The notes: generated by a model from the sequence alone, not told the origin. 64,000 bases of DNA from Aggregicoccus sp. 17bor-14 (GCF_009659535.1 NZ_VJZZ01000005.1:310001-374000); one strand, 5' to 3'; positions 1-8,744 are shown, counted from the stretch's first letter. Made by a program: numbers and translations.

Positions 1-629
1 GTGATGACGAGTCCCCGGAGCGTCACCTCGCCTGTGGCTAGGGCTACCGTCTCCGCGAAGCCGCCGCTGCAGGGGAGGAGTGGGTGGTGCGTGCCGTGGG
101 TAATTTTCGGGGGCCCGCTCCTGGATGCGCCCCCCCCCCGGCTACCCCACCCCTCCAGAATTTTCGGGGACTTCTCGGCGAGCCTGCCGTCGAGGCTTGG
201 GGACGACGGCACCCGGGGGACTGTGCGGCGCGTGCCGCTCTCGCGCATGAGGGGGGTCTGCAGCCGCGCTGCAGAAGGGGCCTTGGCCCATGAGGTGGCA
301 GCGCTGGGGCTGCACGGGGCCCACGGTGATGCCAGCCAGGGCAGCGCGGGTGTCAGCCGGGGCGCCCGCGCCTCGTGCCGCTCGCGCTGGGCCGCGCTGC
401 AGCGCTCGCCGCTGGCGGAGGGCGAGGTTGCCGCCCGGGAAGATGCACCGGCGCGGCGGTGTGAGGCGACGAGCCCACAGGCGGTGCGGACCCCTTGGCA
501 AAGCTCGCGGGCTCAGCGCAGCGATGCGGCCTGCGCCTGGCTGGGTGGAGCTGCGGGCCCTGCAACCGGAGGCTTACGGGCGCCGGGTGCTGTGGAGGGC
601 GAGGGAAAGTACTTACCGGCGCACTGCCG
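1..629. other. Gene-poor left end of the island
   Basis: I find no gene I can support here. The frames that stay open on both strands have arginine/alanine/proline-rich translations without recognisable domains, as expected of chance frames in very G+C-rich DNA. Two things can be seen: a run of ten C at 130-139, and an 11-bp direct repeat (AATTTTCGGGG) at 102-112 and 159-169, an A/T-containing motif that stands out from its surroundings. It may be a decayed mobile-element end, but nothing here proves it. Confidence 0.5.
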
Positions 630-1577
630 TCATGGGTGCGAAGAATCCTCCGCGCTCACCTGCGTCGGCTCCTCGGGCACCATGCCGCTGCTCAGGTGGC
701 GGGCGGCGGCGGTGAGGAAGGCGAGGCCCGTGCCGATGGCCACCAGGAGGGTGACGTCGGGCACGTTGAAGTCCTTGGTGACGGCCATGGACACAGGCAG
801 CCACGCCAGGGCGAAGAGGGCCGCGAGCGCGAGCAGGGCCGTGGCCCGCGCGTTGGCGCCCCGGTACCCGGCGACGTCCTGCCCCGCGCGCTCCATGCGG
901 GCGAGCGGTGGCCGGGCGAGCGCCACCCACAGGGCCAGGGCGAGCGCGCCGAGGGCGAACGCCGTGGCGAAGTACGCCATGAAGTCGCGCGCGGACTCGC
1001 GGCCCTCGGCGGCGCGCAGCTCGCGCTCCACGTCCGCCGCGTCCAGCATCCACCTGCGGCCCTTCAGCTCGGCCGCGACCTGGTCCAGCAGGTTCCCGCG
1101 CCGCATCGCGTCCGCGCGCTCAGCCACCAGCGCCTCGGCCTCCTCGCGGCTGGTGGTTGCGGCCCGCCAGCGTCGCGGCTCGGAAGCAGGGCCCTCTCCC
1201 TCCAGGAGGAGCACCTGGCCCTCGCCTGCGGCCTGGAGCTTAGCGTGCAGCGCCCCGAAGGCCTCCGCTCGCTCGCGGTCCTCACCGGTGTAGGCCTCGG
1301 AGGGGGAGGCGCTGACGATGGCGGGCACCAGCAGCAGCAGGCCGAGGGCTGTGCCCACGCGCAGCAGCAGGCCCAGCCCGCCGATGGCCTCCCAGGCGCC
1401 CGGGGCCGACGGAGGCTGCAGCGGCACGGGCGCGGAGGACACCACCGGCTGCGCCGGGGGCGGCGGCAGGGGTGCGGCACCGGCCGCCTCCAGCCGCTCG
1501 CCGCAGAAGCGGCACTTGATGGCGGCGGCCCGGATGGACTCGCTGCAGAAGGGACAGCGCTTCAGCTGCTCGGACAT
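630..1577 (-). CDS. Zinc-ribbon membrane protein, unknown function
   Basis: A 315-residue protein. It begins with a double-CxxC zinc ribbon (Cys8, Cys11, Cys22, Cys25; CPFC and CRFC), followed by a proline-rich linker and about four hydrophobic segments (near residues 68-92, 200-222, 243-264 and 272-290), with a charged loop of about 100 residues between the first and second. This is the common layout of a cytoplasmic zinc ribbon tethered to an inner-membrane protein. I chose the start at 1577 because GGAGA lies 8 bases upstream; an in-frame ATG at 1592 has no ribosome-binding site. It is divergent from the XRE regulator at 1692. The function cannot be inferred; the zinc ribbon resembles those of many bacterial membrane proteins of unknown role. 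Confidence 0.75.
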   Translation of the reverse strand: MSEQLKRCPFCSESIRAAAIKCRFCGERLEAAGAAPLPPPPAQPVVSSAPVPLQPPSAPGAWEAIGGLGLLLRVGTALGLLLLVPAIVSASPSEAYTGEDRERAEAFGALHAKLQAAGEGQVLLLEGEGPASEPRRWRAATTSREEAEALVAERADAMRRGNLLDQVAAELKGRRWMLDAADVERELRAAEGRESARDFMAYFATAFALGALALALWVALARPPLARMERAGQDVAGYRGANARATALLALAALFALAWLPVSMAVTKDFNVPDVTLLVAIGTGLAFLTAAARHLSSGMVPEEPTQVSAEDSSHP

Positions 1578-1628
1578 GTGGAGCGTCTCCATGTGTGCTG
1601 CGCACGCGCGGACGAGCCGCGCATGCGC

Positions 1629-1654
1629 GAGTTGAATACCACCCTATGAGTTGA
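1629..1654. promoter_or_regulatory. Spaced direct repeat between divergent genes
   Basis: The 7-mer GAGTTGA occurs at 1629-1635 and again at 1648-1654 in the divergent intergenic region between the zinc-ribbon gene and the XRE gene. A start-to-start spacing of 19 bp, just under two helical turns, would suit a regulator bound twice on one DNA face. An XRE operator is an inference; no further copies were looked for outside the window. Confidence 0.3.
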
Positions 1655-1691
1655 TTTTTACAGGTAGGCGGCTGGCCCACCGTCCGGGCCG

Positions 1692-1958
1692 ATGCGAGCC
1701 CCGGGTGCAGCCAAGGTGAAGCAGGGCGTGGGCCGTCGCGTGGCGGAGCTGCGCCGCACCCAGGGCCTCACCCAGGCCGCCTTCGCCGAGGAGGCGGGGG
1801 TGTCGCTGCAGTACGCGCAGCGCGTGGAAGCGGGAGAGGAGAACCTCACCATCGAGTCGCTGGTGAAGCTCGCCCACCTGCTGCGTGTGCCCGTGGCCTC
1901 CCTCTTCGAGGCGCCCACCACCCGCAGGGCACCTCCCGGACGGCCCCGCAAGGCGTGA
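1692..1958 (+). CDS. Small XRE-family HTH regulator
   Basis: An 88-residue protein that is almost entirely one Cro/C1-type helix-turn-helix domain (about residues 12-72): VGRRVAELRRTQGLTQAAFA, then EEAGVSLQYAQRVEAGEENL with the usual recognition helix and a closing hydrophobic helix. A short basic tail ends in GRPRKA. Such single-domain XRE proteins act as repressors or as antitoxin/restriction-control proteins. It is divergent from the zinc-ribbon membrane protein, and a spaced GAGTTGA direct repeat lies between them that could be its operator. It has no strong ribosome-binding site, so a start a few codons later is possible. A C-protein role for the type I system is not supported, since the RM genes are 2 kb away behind an opposite-strand operon. 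Confidence 0.85.
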   Translation: MRAPGAAKVKQGVGRRVAELRRTQGLTQAAFAEEAGVSLQYAQRVEAGEENLTIESLVKLAHLLRVPVASLFEAPTTRRAPPGRPRKA

Positions 1959-1993
1959 GGCCGCGTGCCCTTGGGGGCGCGGGCACCACGAGG

Positions 1994-2329
1994 TCAGCGG
2001 GCCCGCCGCCTAAGGCGGGCTTCTGGTCCGCGTGCTGCTCGGGTTGTGCGTGGCGGTACAGAGCGCACGAAACCGGGGCTGCGGTGCTCGCCTCCCGGCC
2101 CGAGGAGGCCGGCTGGCGTTTCGCCCCGCAGCACTTGGCCCAGGAGGCGCAGCCGGAGGAGAACGAGCGACAGCAGCGCCGCCGTGGCCCAGGGTGCCTG
2201 AGCGCGGGCGGCCTGCGTGCCGAGCTGCCGCGTGGCGATGGCCTCCACCAGCAACTGGGCGGCCCGCACGGCGCCCTCCACCTCGGCGAGCTCGTGCTGC
2301 AGGCCCGCCCACCCGCCGGTGCGCTTCAC
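1994..2329 (-). CDS. Small hypothetical protein, last gene of DUF932 set
   Basis: A 111-residue protein of unknown function with one likely membrane-spanning or amphipathic segment (about residues 47-66, APWATAALLSLVLLRLRLLG), preceded by a helical stretch and followed by an arginine-rich tail. The main evidence that it is real is its start: a GTG whose last two bases are shared with the TGA of the gene before it (GTGA overlap at 2326-2329), the same arrangement as at the previous junction in this set. The arginine-rich C-terminus could be read-through into non-conserved sequence, so the true 3' end is less certain. Confidence 0.5.
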   Translation of the reverse strand: MKRTGGWAGLQHELAEVEGAVRAAQLLVEAIATRQLGTQAARAQAPWATAALLSLVLLRLRLLGQVLRGETPAGLLGPGGEHRSPGFVRSVPPRTTRAARGPEARLRRRAR

Positions 2330-2550
2330 GGGGAGGCTCCCGGGGGCTCGTCCTCCAGTCCCCAGTCGCAGCCGCAGGCGAGGTCATGGGCAGCCTGTGC
2401 CTCGGCATCGCCCGGGTAGTGCCCGCATGTGTCACAGCGCTGCACCTCGCGGCCGTGCTGGAGGCTCGTCATGTGCAGCCACCCCCTGCCCTCGCACTCC
2501 GGGCAGCGGGCAACGTCGGCGTTGGCGGGCGTCCCGTGCTGCGCGCTCAC
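2326..2550 (-). CDS. Small zinc-ribbon protein
   Basis: A 74-residue protein with two cysteine pairs, CPEC (residues 16-19) and CDTC (40-43), followed by H44/H45-like and further Cys residues (CGC near 59-61), consistent with a compact zinc ribbon. It begins at a GTG overlapping the upstream TGA by GTGA, and ends in a TGA that overlaps the next GTG the same way, so it is translationally coupled on both sides. Small zinc ribbons of this kind are common on plasmids and phages beside DUF932 genes; the role is unknown. Confidence 0.65.
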   Translation of the reverse strand: MSAQHGTPANADVARCPECEGRGWLHMTSLQHGREVQRCDTCGHYPGDAEAQAAHDLACGCDWGLEDEPPGASP

Positions 2551-2684
2551 GCGGGCCTCCGCGTGCAGAGGGCCTGGGCGAGCGCGTGGAGGACGGCGCA
2601 GGCCACCTCGCGCAGCGTGCGAGAGCGCAGGGCGCGGCGCAGCCACGAGGGGCTGGCTGCGTTCGCCTTCATGTTGCTGGGCAT
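2547..2684 (-). CDS. 45-residue basic peptide in DUF932 set
   Basis: A 45-residue basic peptide beginning MPSNMKANAASPSWLRRALR. It starts 8 bases after the DUF932 stop codon and its own TGA is part of a GTGA overlap with the zinc-ribbon gene. No domain is recognised; an amphipathic helix is likely (residues 13-40, with alternating Arg and Leu/Val/Ala). The coupling is the reason to list it; on sequence alone it would be doubtful. Confidence 0.5.
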   Translation of the reverse strand: MPSNMKANAASPSWLRRALRSRTLREVACAVLHALAQALCTRRPA

Positions 2685-2692
2685 GGCGCGCC

Positions 2693-3670
2693 TCACGCGG
2701 CCAGCGCGAGGCGGCTCTCCCCGGCGATGGCGAAGAGGGCCTGGTGCTTGAGGGCGGCGGCCCGGCCGAACCAGATGCTCTCCAGCCGCAACTCCTCCGC
2801 CCGGCGCCCCTTGAGAGCCCGGGTGTGCCGGTGGTGGTCCGCGTACTCGGTGAAGGCCTGCAGCGCCGCCCAGGCGGTGCCCCGGATGGGCCCCTCGATG
2901 CCGGTGCCCGCCTCGAAGAGCTCGCGCACCTTCTCCCGGGCGCCCAGAATGCGCGGGTGCTCGTGGGCGTCCTCGGGCACGGGCAGCACGAAGTCCAGCG
3001 CCGTGGCGAGCTGCGCGTCGCTGAAGCGGGTGACTGCGAGCGCGTTGGCCAGCTGCCCGAAGCGTGCGTAGCCCTCGGCGAGGCGCCGGAAGGCCTCGGC
3101 CGCCTCCGCCAGGTGCGCGAGGGGCTGCCCGTGGTGCGCGATGTGCCACTCCGCGCCCTGCCGCTCTCCGAGCGCCACACCAAGCGTGTTGGCGCACACG
3201 ACTCGGGTGGCGACATTCTTGAGGGTGATGGCCGTGGCGCCGTCGTGCCCCGTGTAGCCGAGCAGGTACTTGCGGATGGGGCTCTTGTCCCCCTGCACCC
3301 GCAGGGGCTGGGGCAGCTCCGCGAGAAGCCAGCCACGCACGCCCGCGCGTCCCAGGGTGCCGGCGGTGTGGAAGAGGGCCCCCACGTCGCCGGACGCCTG
3401 CACGAGGCAGCGTGCCACCTCCTCGAACTGCACCGTCTTGTAGCCCCGGCTGACGGCGGCCAAGTACTCGCCCGTGTCGCCGCGCACCAGCGCCTTGCGG
3501 TCGGGCACGGGGCGCAGCGTGCCGTCGATGAAGAGCTCGCGCTCCTCGGCCCGGTAGAAGCCGGCGGCCTCCACCACCTGCTCGCAGTCCGCGTTGGCCG
3601 GCAGCTGCGTGCCCAGGCCGTGCCAGGGCACCTCTCCGGCGTACATCATCGTGTGAATGTCATGGGGCAT
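2693..3670 (-). CDS. DUF932 phage/plasmid-like protein
   Basis: A 325-residue protein of the DUF932 family (phage/plasmid-like TIGR03299 type). Characteristic features are the N-terminal MPHDIHTMMYAGEVPWHGLG, the central ...YLLGYTGHDGATAITL... with NVATRVVCANTL following, and a C-terminal helical region. The family is found on plasmids, phages and integrative elements; its biochemical role is not established. I chose the start at 3670 because AAGGAG lies about 9 bases upstream; an ATG at 3733 lacks a site. It heads a tightly packed set with three small downstream genes (gaps or overlaps of a few bases). It is divergent from the AAA+ gene at 4088. Confidence 0.88.
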   Translation of the reverse strand: MPHDIHTMMYAGEVPWHGLGTQLPANADCEQVVEAAGFYRAEERELFIDGTLRPVPDRKALVRGDTGEYLAAVSRGYKTVQFEEVARCLVQASGDVGALFHTAGTLGRAGVRGWLLAELPQPLRVQGDKSPIRKYLLGYTGHDGATAITLKNVATRVVCANTLGVALGERQGAEWHIAHHGQPLAHLAEAAEAFRRLAEGYARFGQLANALAVTRFSDAQLATALDFVLPVPEDAHEHPRILGAREKVRELFEAGTGIEGPIRGTAWAALQAFTEYADHHRHTRALKGRRAEELRLESIWFGRAAALKHQALFAIAGESRLALAA

Positions 3671-4087
3671 CGCGTTGCTCTCCTTGGGGGTTGGGGTGAA
3701 CGCGGCGATGCGCCCGCACCAGCACCCGCGCACAGCGCTTAGGCACGGCGATGGCCAGCCGAAGCCGGCTCAACGCGCAGCGGGACGTCTCGCCATGGCC
3801 TTATCCCCAGGAAGCTCAGCGATTTTCCGAAACACGCCCGCTGGCGGGTGCGCTCGGCGGCGCGGGGCGACGAACACGGTGTCCGGCCTCCTCGGGAGGC
3901 CCGAAGGGCGCAGCCACCTCCGATGCACCAGCGGCCTCACACACGCCGAGGCCTCCGCTGCTCGTGACCAAGGGACCGCGACCCTCCACGGAAGCGAGAT
4001 AGGCGGACGTCCCACATACCGCCTTCCCTGCGAAGCGCGCTAAAACCGGCGGGCGCACGTACAGGCGCACGCCAAAAACAGGAGCCC
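3671..4087. promoter_or_regulatory. Divergent intergenic region with hairpin
   Basis: This 417-bp region separates the DUF932 set (minus) from the defence cassette (plus) and should hold both promoters. No gene is supported. A perfect 7-bp inverted repeat, GGCCTCC-TCG-GGAGGCC, lies at 3885-3901. There is no T-run, so it is more likely an operator or processed hairpin than an intrinsic terminator. No convincing -35/-10 pair was found. Confidence 0.4.
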
Positions 4088-6592
4088 ATGCGAATCCAGC
4101 TCGGTGACACGGTCATCCTCAACGACAGGACGCGGGACATCGGCATTGTCGAGCGGCGCCATGGCAACACGCTCAGCATCCGCCGCCCCGACCGGGACAA
4201 CCTGCGCGAGCAAGTGGCGCGCGAGCACGCGAAGCCCCTCGCTCTGGCCATGGCCGAAGCGCGCGAGCGGGAATCAAAGTTCCGCAACGACTTGAGCCTC
4301 ACCGGCCAGTCCACCCTCGCGGACCTGGTGAGCGCCTTCGGGTACGCCACGGCGCAGCTGCGCCGCGACTCGCTCGCCCGCGTGGTGCGGCAGCTGCAGC
4401 GGGCCGGACTCGAAGTGCAGCCCTCCTCCGAGGAGTGGAGCCGCCACGACAACTTCGCCCTCCAGCTCAAAGCCACGGTCGGCGGAGGTGAAGGTGAGGG
4501 CGAAGGCGAGGAGACGGAGACTGCAGCGGACTACCTCACCGAGGGTGCTCTGCCGGAGCCCTTCTGGCCCTGCTCCTTGGGGCTGGGTGCTGACGCAGAG
4601 GTCGCCTTCTTGAGGGCCCTCACCGCGCGAGAGCCCATCCTCGCGCTGCTGCACCTCTCCGACGATGCGCAGGCGCACGGCTGGCTGCAGGGGACGTGGG
4701 AAGGGCTGATGGCATGGGCCTATCGGGCCGCGCAGCGCTTCGTCCATACCGGCACGGGGGAGTTCCTGCACCCGGAGGTGCAGGTGGGCCCTGCCGCGCT
4801 CCTGCACGCCTACCTGAAGCCCTCGAAGTTGAGTGACGAGGGGCCACGTCTGCAGGATGGGCCCCGGCACCTCAACTTGGTAGCGCTGAAGCAGGACTCC
4901 GACTCGCCGGTGGACTTCCAGCGTCTCAAAGCCGCTTGGCCTGGCCCTGTGTTCGAGTTCAAGGGCGCGGCGGCGAGCGCCACGGGCGCCCCCGTCGTGC
5001 AGCTGCTGCTGCAGGTGGGTGGGACACCAGAAAAGGTGGGCACGCTGCCCGCTGCCGAGCTCTCTCCCCTCAAGCTGCTGCTGTGGGCCCGCGAGGCGAG
5101 CGCCCAAGTGCTGGCCCAGGGCTCGACGCGCCTCGGGGCGCTGCTCGCGGACGGGCCCGTGGCGCGCCTCAAGGGCAGCAACGAGAGCGCCACCTCGTTG
5201 GCCCTCAAGGCCCACCTGGCGGCCTGGGTGCGCGAGCGCCTTCCGGATGCGGAGCTGCGCTTCGAGGACGTGCAGGTGGAGCAGTTCGACGAGGAGGGAC
5301 GGGCGCGCAAGGTGAGCCGCGCGGACCTCAAGGTGGAGGACGAGGGCGTGTACGAAGTCGAGTCGCTCTCGGGTAGCGGGCCGATGGAGGCCTTCTACCA
5401 CCAGAAGGTTTTCTCCCGGCTCAAGGGCGACGTGCCCTTCCACCTCGTTGTCCCCAACGAGGCGCTGCTGTGGGCAGGTCCCTTCCTCGCTGACATCGCC
5501 CACCATCTGGGCGAGCGCGGGCGCGTCCTCGTTCCTGGCGCAGGCCACGCCTACCTCGCACTCCAAGGCCGCGCCCTCGCAGAGGAGGCCACGGACATCG
5601 ACGCGCCGGAGGAGGCGGGCCGGAAGGACCTACCCTTCGGGCCGCCGCAGCGGCCAACCGAAGAGCCCCTGCGCCTGAAGGGCATCGCCGGCTACGGCTC
5701 CGTCAAGGAGCGCATCGCGCGGAGCATCCTCTGGCCCGAGCGCCACCGCAGCCTCGTGCGCGGGCTCTCACGCGCCTCGGGCATCCTCTTCTTCGGCCCG
5801 CCGGGTTGCGGCAAGTCCCGCCTCGCGCGAGCGATTGCCGGCGAGCTGGAGCAGGAGGTGCGGCTGCTCAGCCCTGCGGACCTGCGCGGGCCCTACATCG
5901 GCTGGGGACAGGTGATGATTCGGGAGCAGTTCGACTGGGTGGCCGAGCGCGAGCGGCGCATGCTCGTCATCGACGAGCTCGACGCGGTGGCGCGCTCTCG
6001 CCGCAGCCGCGAAATGCACAGCGATGAGAAGGCGGACGTCAACGAGCTGCTCGTGCAGCTCGACCGCGTAAGTCGGATGGGACGGCTCGTCGTGGGCACC
6101 ACCAACTTCATCGGCTCGCTCGACGAGGCGGTGGTGCGCAGCGGCCGCTTCGGCCTCTACGTGCCGGTGCCGCCTCCGGATGCGGACGAGGCGGTGGAGA
6201 TCATGGGCTACTACCTCGCCCGTCTCACCCCCGAGGTGGGTGGCTCCGTAACGGTGTCGGTGCCACAGGCCGATGCCCTGCGCGCTGCGCTCTTACCGCT
6301 CTTCGCCGAGAACGTGCAGGCGGGCACCCACTTCTGCGGCGCCGACCTGGAGGCGGCCGTCAACGACACCTTCCTCCGCTGCCTGCAGCGCGCCGTCGAG
6401 GGCGCCGGAGAGATGCCTCGCAGCATGGCCGTGACTCTGCCAGTCGAGGAGCTCGCACGCTCGCTCGCGGCCGGCCCCCGCTCCGTCAGCGCCCTCTCGC
6501 TGCGGCGCTTCCTCAAGGAGGCGCGTCGCTACTGCGGACACGATGCGGCCGAAGCCCTCGCGCGGCGATTCGCTGCTGCCGACGTCTCTTAG
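4088..6592 (+). CDS. AAA+ ATPase heading the restriction cassette
   Basis: An 834-residue protein. The C-terminal third is a classical AAA+ module: Walker A GPPGCGKS (570-577), Walker B MLVIDELD (625-632), sensor-1 Asn in VVGTTNF, arginine finger in SGRF (685-688), then a helical lid. It resembles the FtsH/CDC48/spastin group rather than McrB. The N-terminus (1-35) looks like a small SH3/KOW-like barrel, and an acidic GEGEGEGEE patch follows near 137-145. A middle region has D413 and E423-V-E425 after a basic strand (RADLKV...VYEVES), the spacing of a PD-(D/E)xK-like core with the lysine replaced by Glu or moved to YHQK; this is only a suggestion. AGGAG lies 3-4 bases before the ATG. HsdM follows 100 bp downstream on the same strand. 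Possibly a remodeller or effector ATPase of the RM system. Confidence 0.8.
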   Translation: MRIQLGDTVILNDRTRDIGIVERRHGNTLSIRRPDRDNLREQVAREHAKPLALAMAEARERESKFRNDLSLTGQSTLADLVSAFGYATAQLRRDSLARVVRQLQRAGLEVQPSSEEWSRHDNFALQLKATVGGGEGEGEGEETETAADYLTEGALPEPFWPCSLGLGADAEVAFLRALTAREPILALLHLSDDAQAHGWLQGTWEGLMAWAYRAAQRFVHTGTGEFLHPEVQVGPAALLHAYLKPSKLSDEGPRLQDGPRHLNLVALKQDSDSPVDFQRLKAAWPGPVFEFKGAAASATGAPVVQLLLQVGGTPEKVGTLPAAELSPLKLLLWAREASAQVLAQGSTRLGALLADGPVARLKGSNESATSLALKAHLAAWVRERLPDAELRFEDVQVEQFDEEGRARKVSRADLKVEDEGVYEVESLSGSGPMEAFYHQKVFSRLKGDVPFHLVVPNEALLWAGPFLADIAHHLGERGRVLVPGAGHAYLALQGRALAEEATDIDAPEEAGRKDLPFGPPQRPTEEPLRLKGIAGYGSVKERIARSILWPERHRSLVRGLSRASGILFFGPPGCGKSRLARAIAGELEQEVRLLSPADLRGPYIGWGQVMIREQFDWVAERERRMLVIDELDAVARSRRSREMHSDEKADVNELLVQLDRVSRMGRLVVGTTNFIGSLDEAVVRSGRFGLYVPVPPPDADEAVEIMGYYLARLTPEVGGSVTVSVPQADALRAALLPLFAENVQAGTHFCGADLEAAVNDTFLRCLQRAVEGAGEMPRSMAVTLPVEELARSLAAGPRSVSALSLRRFLKEARRYCGHDAAEALARRFAAADVS

Positions 6593-6692
6593 CCGCTACG
6601 CTCTCGCAGAGGGCAGCCCGCTGCCCTCTGCGCCTCGAAGTGCCTTCACGGCGGATGCACCGCCGCACCCTGCTCCGGACACCTCGCCCGCC

Positions 6693-8744
6693 ATGACGTC
6701 CCCTGCGCCCCTCAAGCAGTTCGACAGCTTCTCCAGCCTCGCCAATTTCATCTGGTCCTGCGCGGACCTGCTGCGCGGCGACTACAAGCCGCACGACTAC
6801 GGCAAGGTCATCCTCCCCTTCACGCTGCTGCGCCGCCTGGATTGCGTGCTGGCGCCCACGAAGGAGAAGGTGCTGACCAAATACGAGACGCTCAAGGGCG
6901 GCGAGGTGAAGAACCTTGCGCCCGTGCTCAACCGCATCACGGGCGTGGGGCTGCACAACATCTCGAAGCTCGACTTCGAGCGGCTCAAGGGCTCACCCAA
7001 CACAATTGCCAAGGACGTGCGCGCCTACATCAAGGGCTTCAGCGAGAACGCACGCGAGGTGCTGGAGCGCTTCGGGTTCGAGGCGCAGCTCGACAAGCTG
7101 GACGAGGCGGACCTGCTGTACCAGCTGGTGGTGAAGTTCGCCGAGGTGGACTTGCACCCCGAGCGCGTGCCCAACCACGTCATGGGCAGCGCCTTCGAGG
7201 AGCTCATCCGCCGCTTCGCCGAGCAATCGAACGAGACGGCCGGAGAGCACTTCACCCCGCGCGAGGTGGTGAAGCTGATGGTGAACCTCCTCCTCGCCGA
7301 GGACGCGGAGCTGCTCACCCGCCCCGGCGTGGTGAAGACGCTGCTCGACCCCGCCTGTGGTACGGGCGGCATGCTCAGCGTCACCGAGGAGTACCTGCGC
7401 GAGCTCAACCCGAAGGCACGCCTGGAGGTGTTCGGCCAGGAGCTCAACGACGAGACGTATGCCATCTGCCGCGCGGACATGATGATGAAGGGCCAGCGCG
7501 CGGACGCCATCAAGCGCGGCAACTCCTTCAGCGAGGATGGGCATGCGGGCGAGCGGTTCGACTACCTCCTCGCCAACCCGCCCTTCGGTGTGGAGTGGAA
7601 GAAGGTGGAGAAGAGCGTGCGTGACGAGCACGAGCGCCTCGGCCACGCGGGGCGCTTCGGTGCCGGCCTGCCGCGCATCTCGGATGGCAGCCTTCTCTTC
7701 CTGCAGCACATGCTCAGCAAGATGAAGCCCGTGGACCCGAGGACGGGTGAGGGCGGCAGCCGCGTGGCCATCGTCTTCAACGGCTCACCCCTCTTCACCG
7801 GCGAGGCGGGCAGCGGGGAGAGCGAGATCCGTCGGTGGGTGTTGGAGAACGACTGGCTGGAGGCCATCGTCGCCCTACCCGACCAGCTCTTCTTCAACAC
7901 CGGCATTAGCACGTACGTGTGGCTGCTCACCAACCGCAAGGCGCCCGAGCGCAAGGGCAAGGTGCAGCTCATTAATGCCGTCGAGTTCTTCGTGAAGCTG
8001 AAGAAGTCCCTAGGCGAAAAGCGGAAGGAGCTGTCTGAGGCGCAAATCGCCGAGTTGGTGCGGCTGTACGGGGACTTCGCCGAGGGACCGCACTCAAAGA
8101 TCTTGGGCACGGAGGATTTCGGCTACCGGCGCATCATCGTGGAGCGCCCCCTGCGCCTGTCCTTCCAAGCAAGCCCCGAGCGGCTACAGCGTTTGGCCAA
8201 GGAGAAGGCCTTCTTGGAATTAGGCGCCCCGCAGCGGGTGAAGAAGGGCTCGCCTGCAGCGCATGAGGCTAAAGCGCAACGTCAGCAACAGGAGGACATC
8301 CTCCAGGCGCTACGCACCTTGGATGGCACCCAGGTGTGGAAGAACCGAGATGCGTTCCAATTGGCGCTTAAGGGCGTCTTCACGACAGCCGGCATCAAGC
8401 CATCCGCCAAGGTATGGGCCGTCGTTCTAGCCGTGCTGGGTGAGCGGGACGAGACCGGCGAGGTGTGCCGCGACCAATACGCCCAACCGGAGCCGGATGT
8501 TGAGCTTCGTGATAGCGAGAATGTGCCCCTCAAGGAGGACATCACCACGTACTTCCAGCGTGAAGTTCGGCCCCACGTCCCAGATGCTTGGATAGACGAA
8601 GCAAAAACGAAGGTGGGTTACGAGATCCCCTTCACCCGGCACTTCTTCAAGTTCCAGACCGTGCGTCCGCTTCCCGAGATCGAGGCTGAGATCTTGGGCC
8701 TTGAGCGCGAAATCCAAGGGATGTTGGCCGAGGTGCTTCGGTGA
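6693..8744 (+). CDS. hsdM: Type I restriction-modification methyltransferase HsdM
   Basis: A 683-residue N6-adenine DNA methyltransferase, the modification subunit that works with HsdS as M2S. The N-terminal HsdM_N helical domain (FDSFSSLANFIWSCADLLRG) precedes the Rossmann core with SAM-binding motif I LDPACGTGG (218-226) and catalytic NPPF (295-298). A long C-terminal extension (from about residue 500, ...PLKEDITTYFQREVRPHVPD) is shared by one group of type I methylases and contacts HsdS. I start it at the ATG at 6693, where similarity to HsdM begins. An in-frame ATG at 6543 would overlap the AAA+ gene by 50 bases and add a low-complexity, proline-rich leader; no clear ribosome-binding site decides. 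The TGA overlaps the HsdS GTG (GTGA). The 3' third is visibly less G+C-rich than the 5' part. Confidence 0.95.
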   Translation: MTSPAPLKQFDSFSSLANFIWSCADLLRGDYKPHDYGKVILPFTLLRRLDCVLAPTKEKVLTKYETLKGGEVKNLAPVLNRITGVGLHNISKLDFERLKGSPNTIAKDVRAYIKGFSENAREVLERFGFEAQLDKLDEADLLYQLVVKFAEVDLHPERVPNHVMGSAFEELIRRFAEQSNETAGEHFTPREVVKLMVNLLLAEDAELLTRPGVVKTLLDPACGTGGMLSVTEEYLRELNPKARLEVFGQELNDETYAICRADMMMKGQRADAIKRGNSFSEDGHAGERFDYLLANPPFGVEWKKVEKSVRDEHERLGHAGRFGAGLPRISDGSLLFLQHMLSKMKPVDPRTGEGGSRVAIVFNGSPLFTGEAGSGESEIRRWVLENDWLEAIVALPDQLFFNTGISTYVWLLTNRKAPERKGKVQLINAVEFFVKLKKSLGEKRKELSEAQIAELVRLYGDFAEGPHSKILGTEDFGYRRIIVERPLRLSFQASPERLQRLAKEKAFLELGAPQRVKKGSPAAHEAKAQRQQQEDILQALRTLDGTQVWKNRDAFQLALKGVFTTAGIKPSAKVWAVVLAVLGERDETGEVCRDQYAQPEPDVELRDSENVPLKEDITTYFQREVRPHVPDAWIDEAKTKVGYEIPFTRHFFKFQTVRPLPEIEAEILGLEREIQGMLAEVLR

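Noticed and set aside
1-1293. Long plus-strand open frame
   Set aside because: The translation is Arg/Ala/Ser-rich without domains and overlaps the well-supported zinc-ribbon gene on the other strand.
3885-3901. Hairpin as intrinsic terminator
   Set aside because: It has no T-run and lies between divergent promoters rather than at a gene end.
4274-5566. 430-codon minus-strand frame inside the AAA+ gene
   Set aside because: It is a third-position G+C shadow; the opposite frame has clear AAA+ motifs.
6543-6692. Upstream extension of HsdM from ATG 6543
   Set aside because: It adds a Ser/Pro-rich leader unlike HsdM and overlaps the AAA+ gene; kept only as an alternative start.
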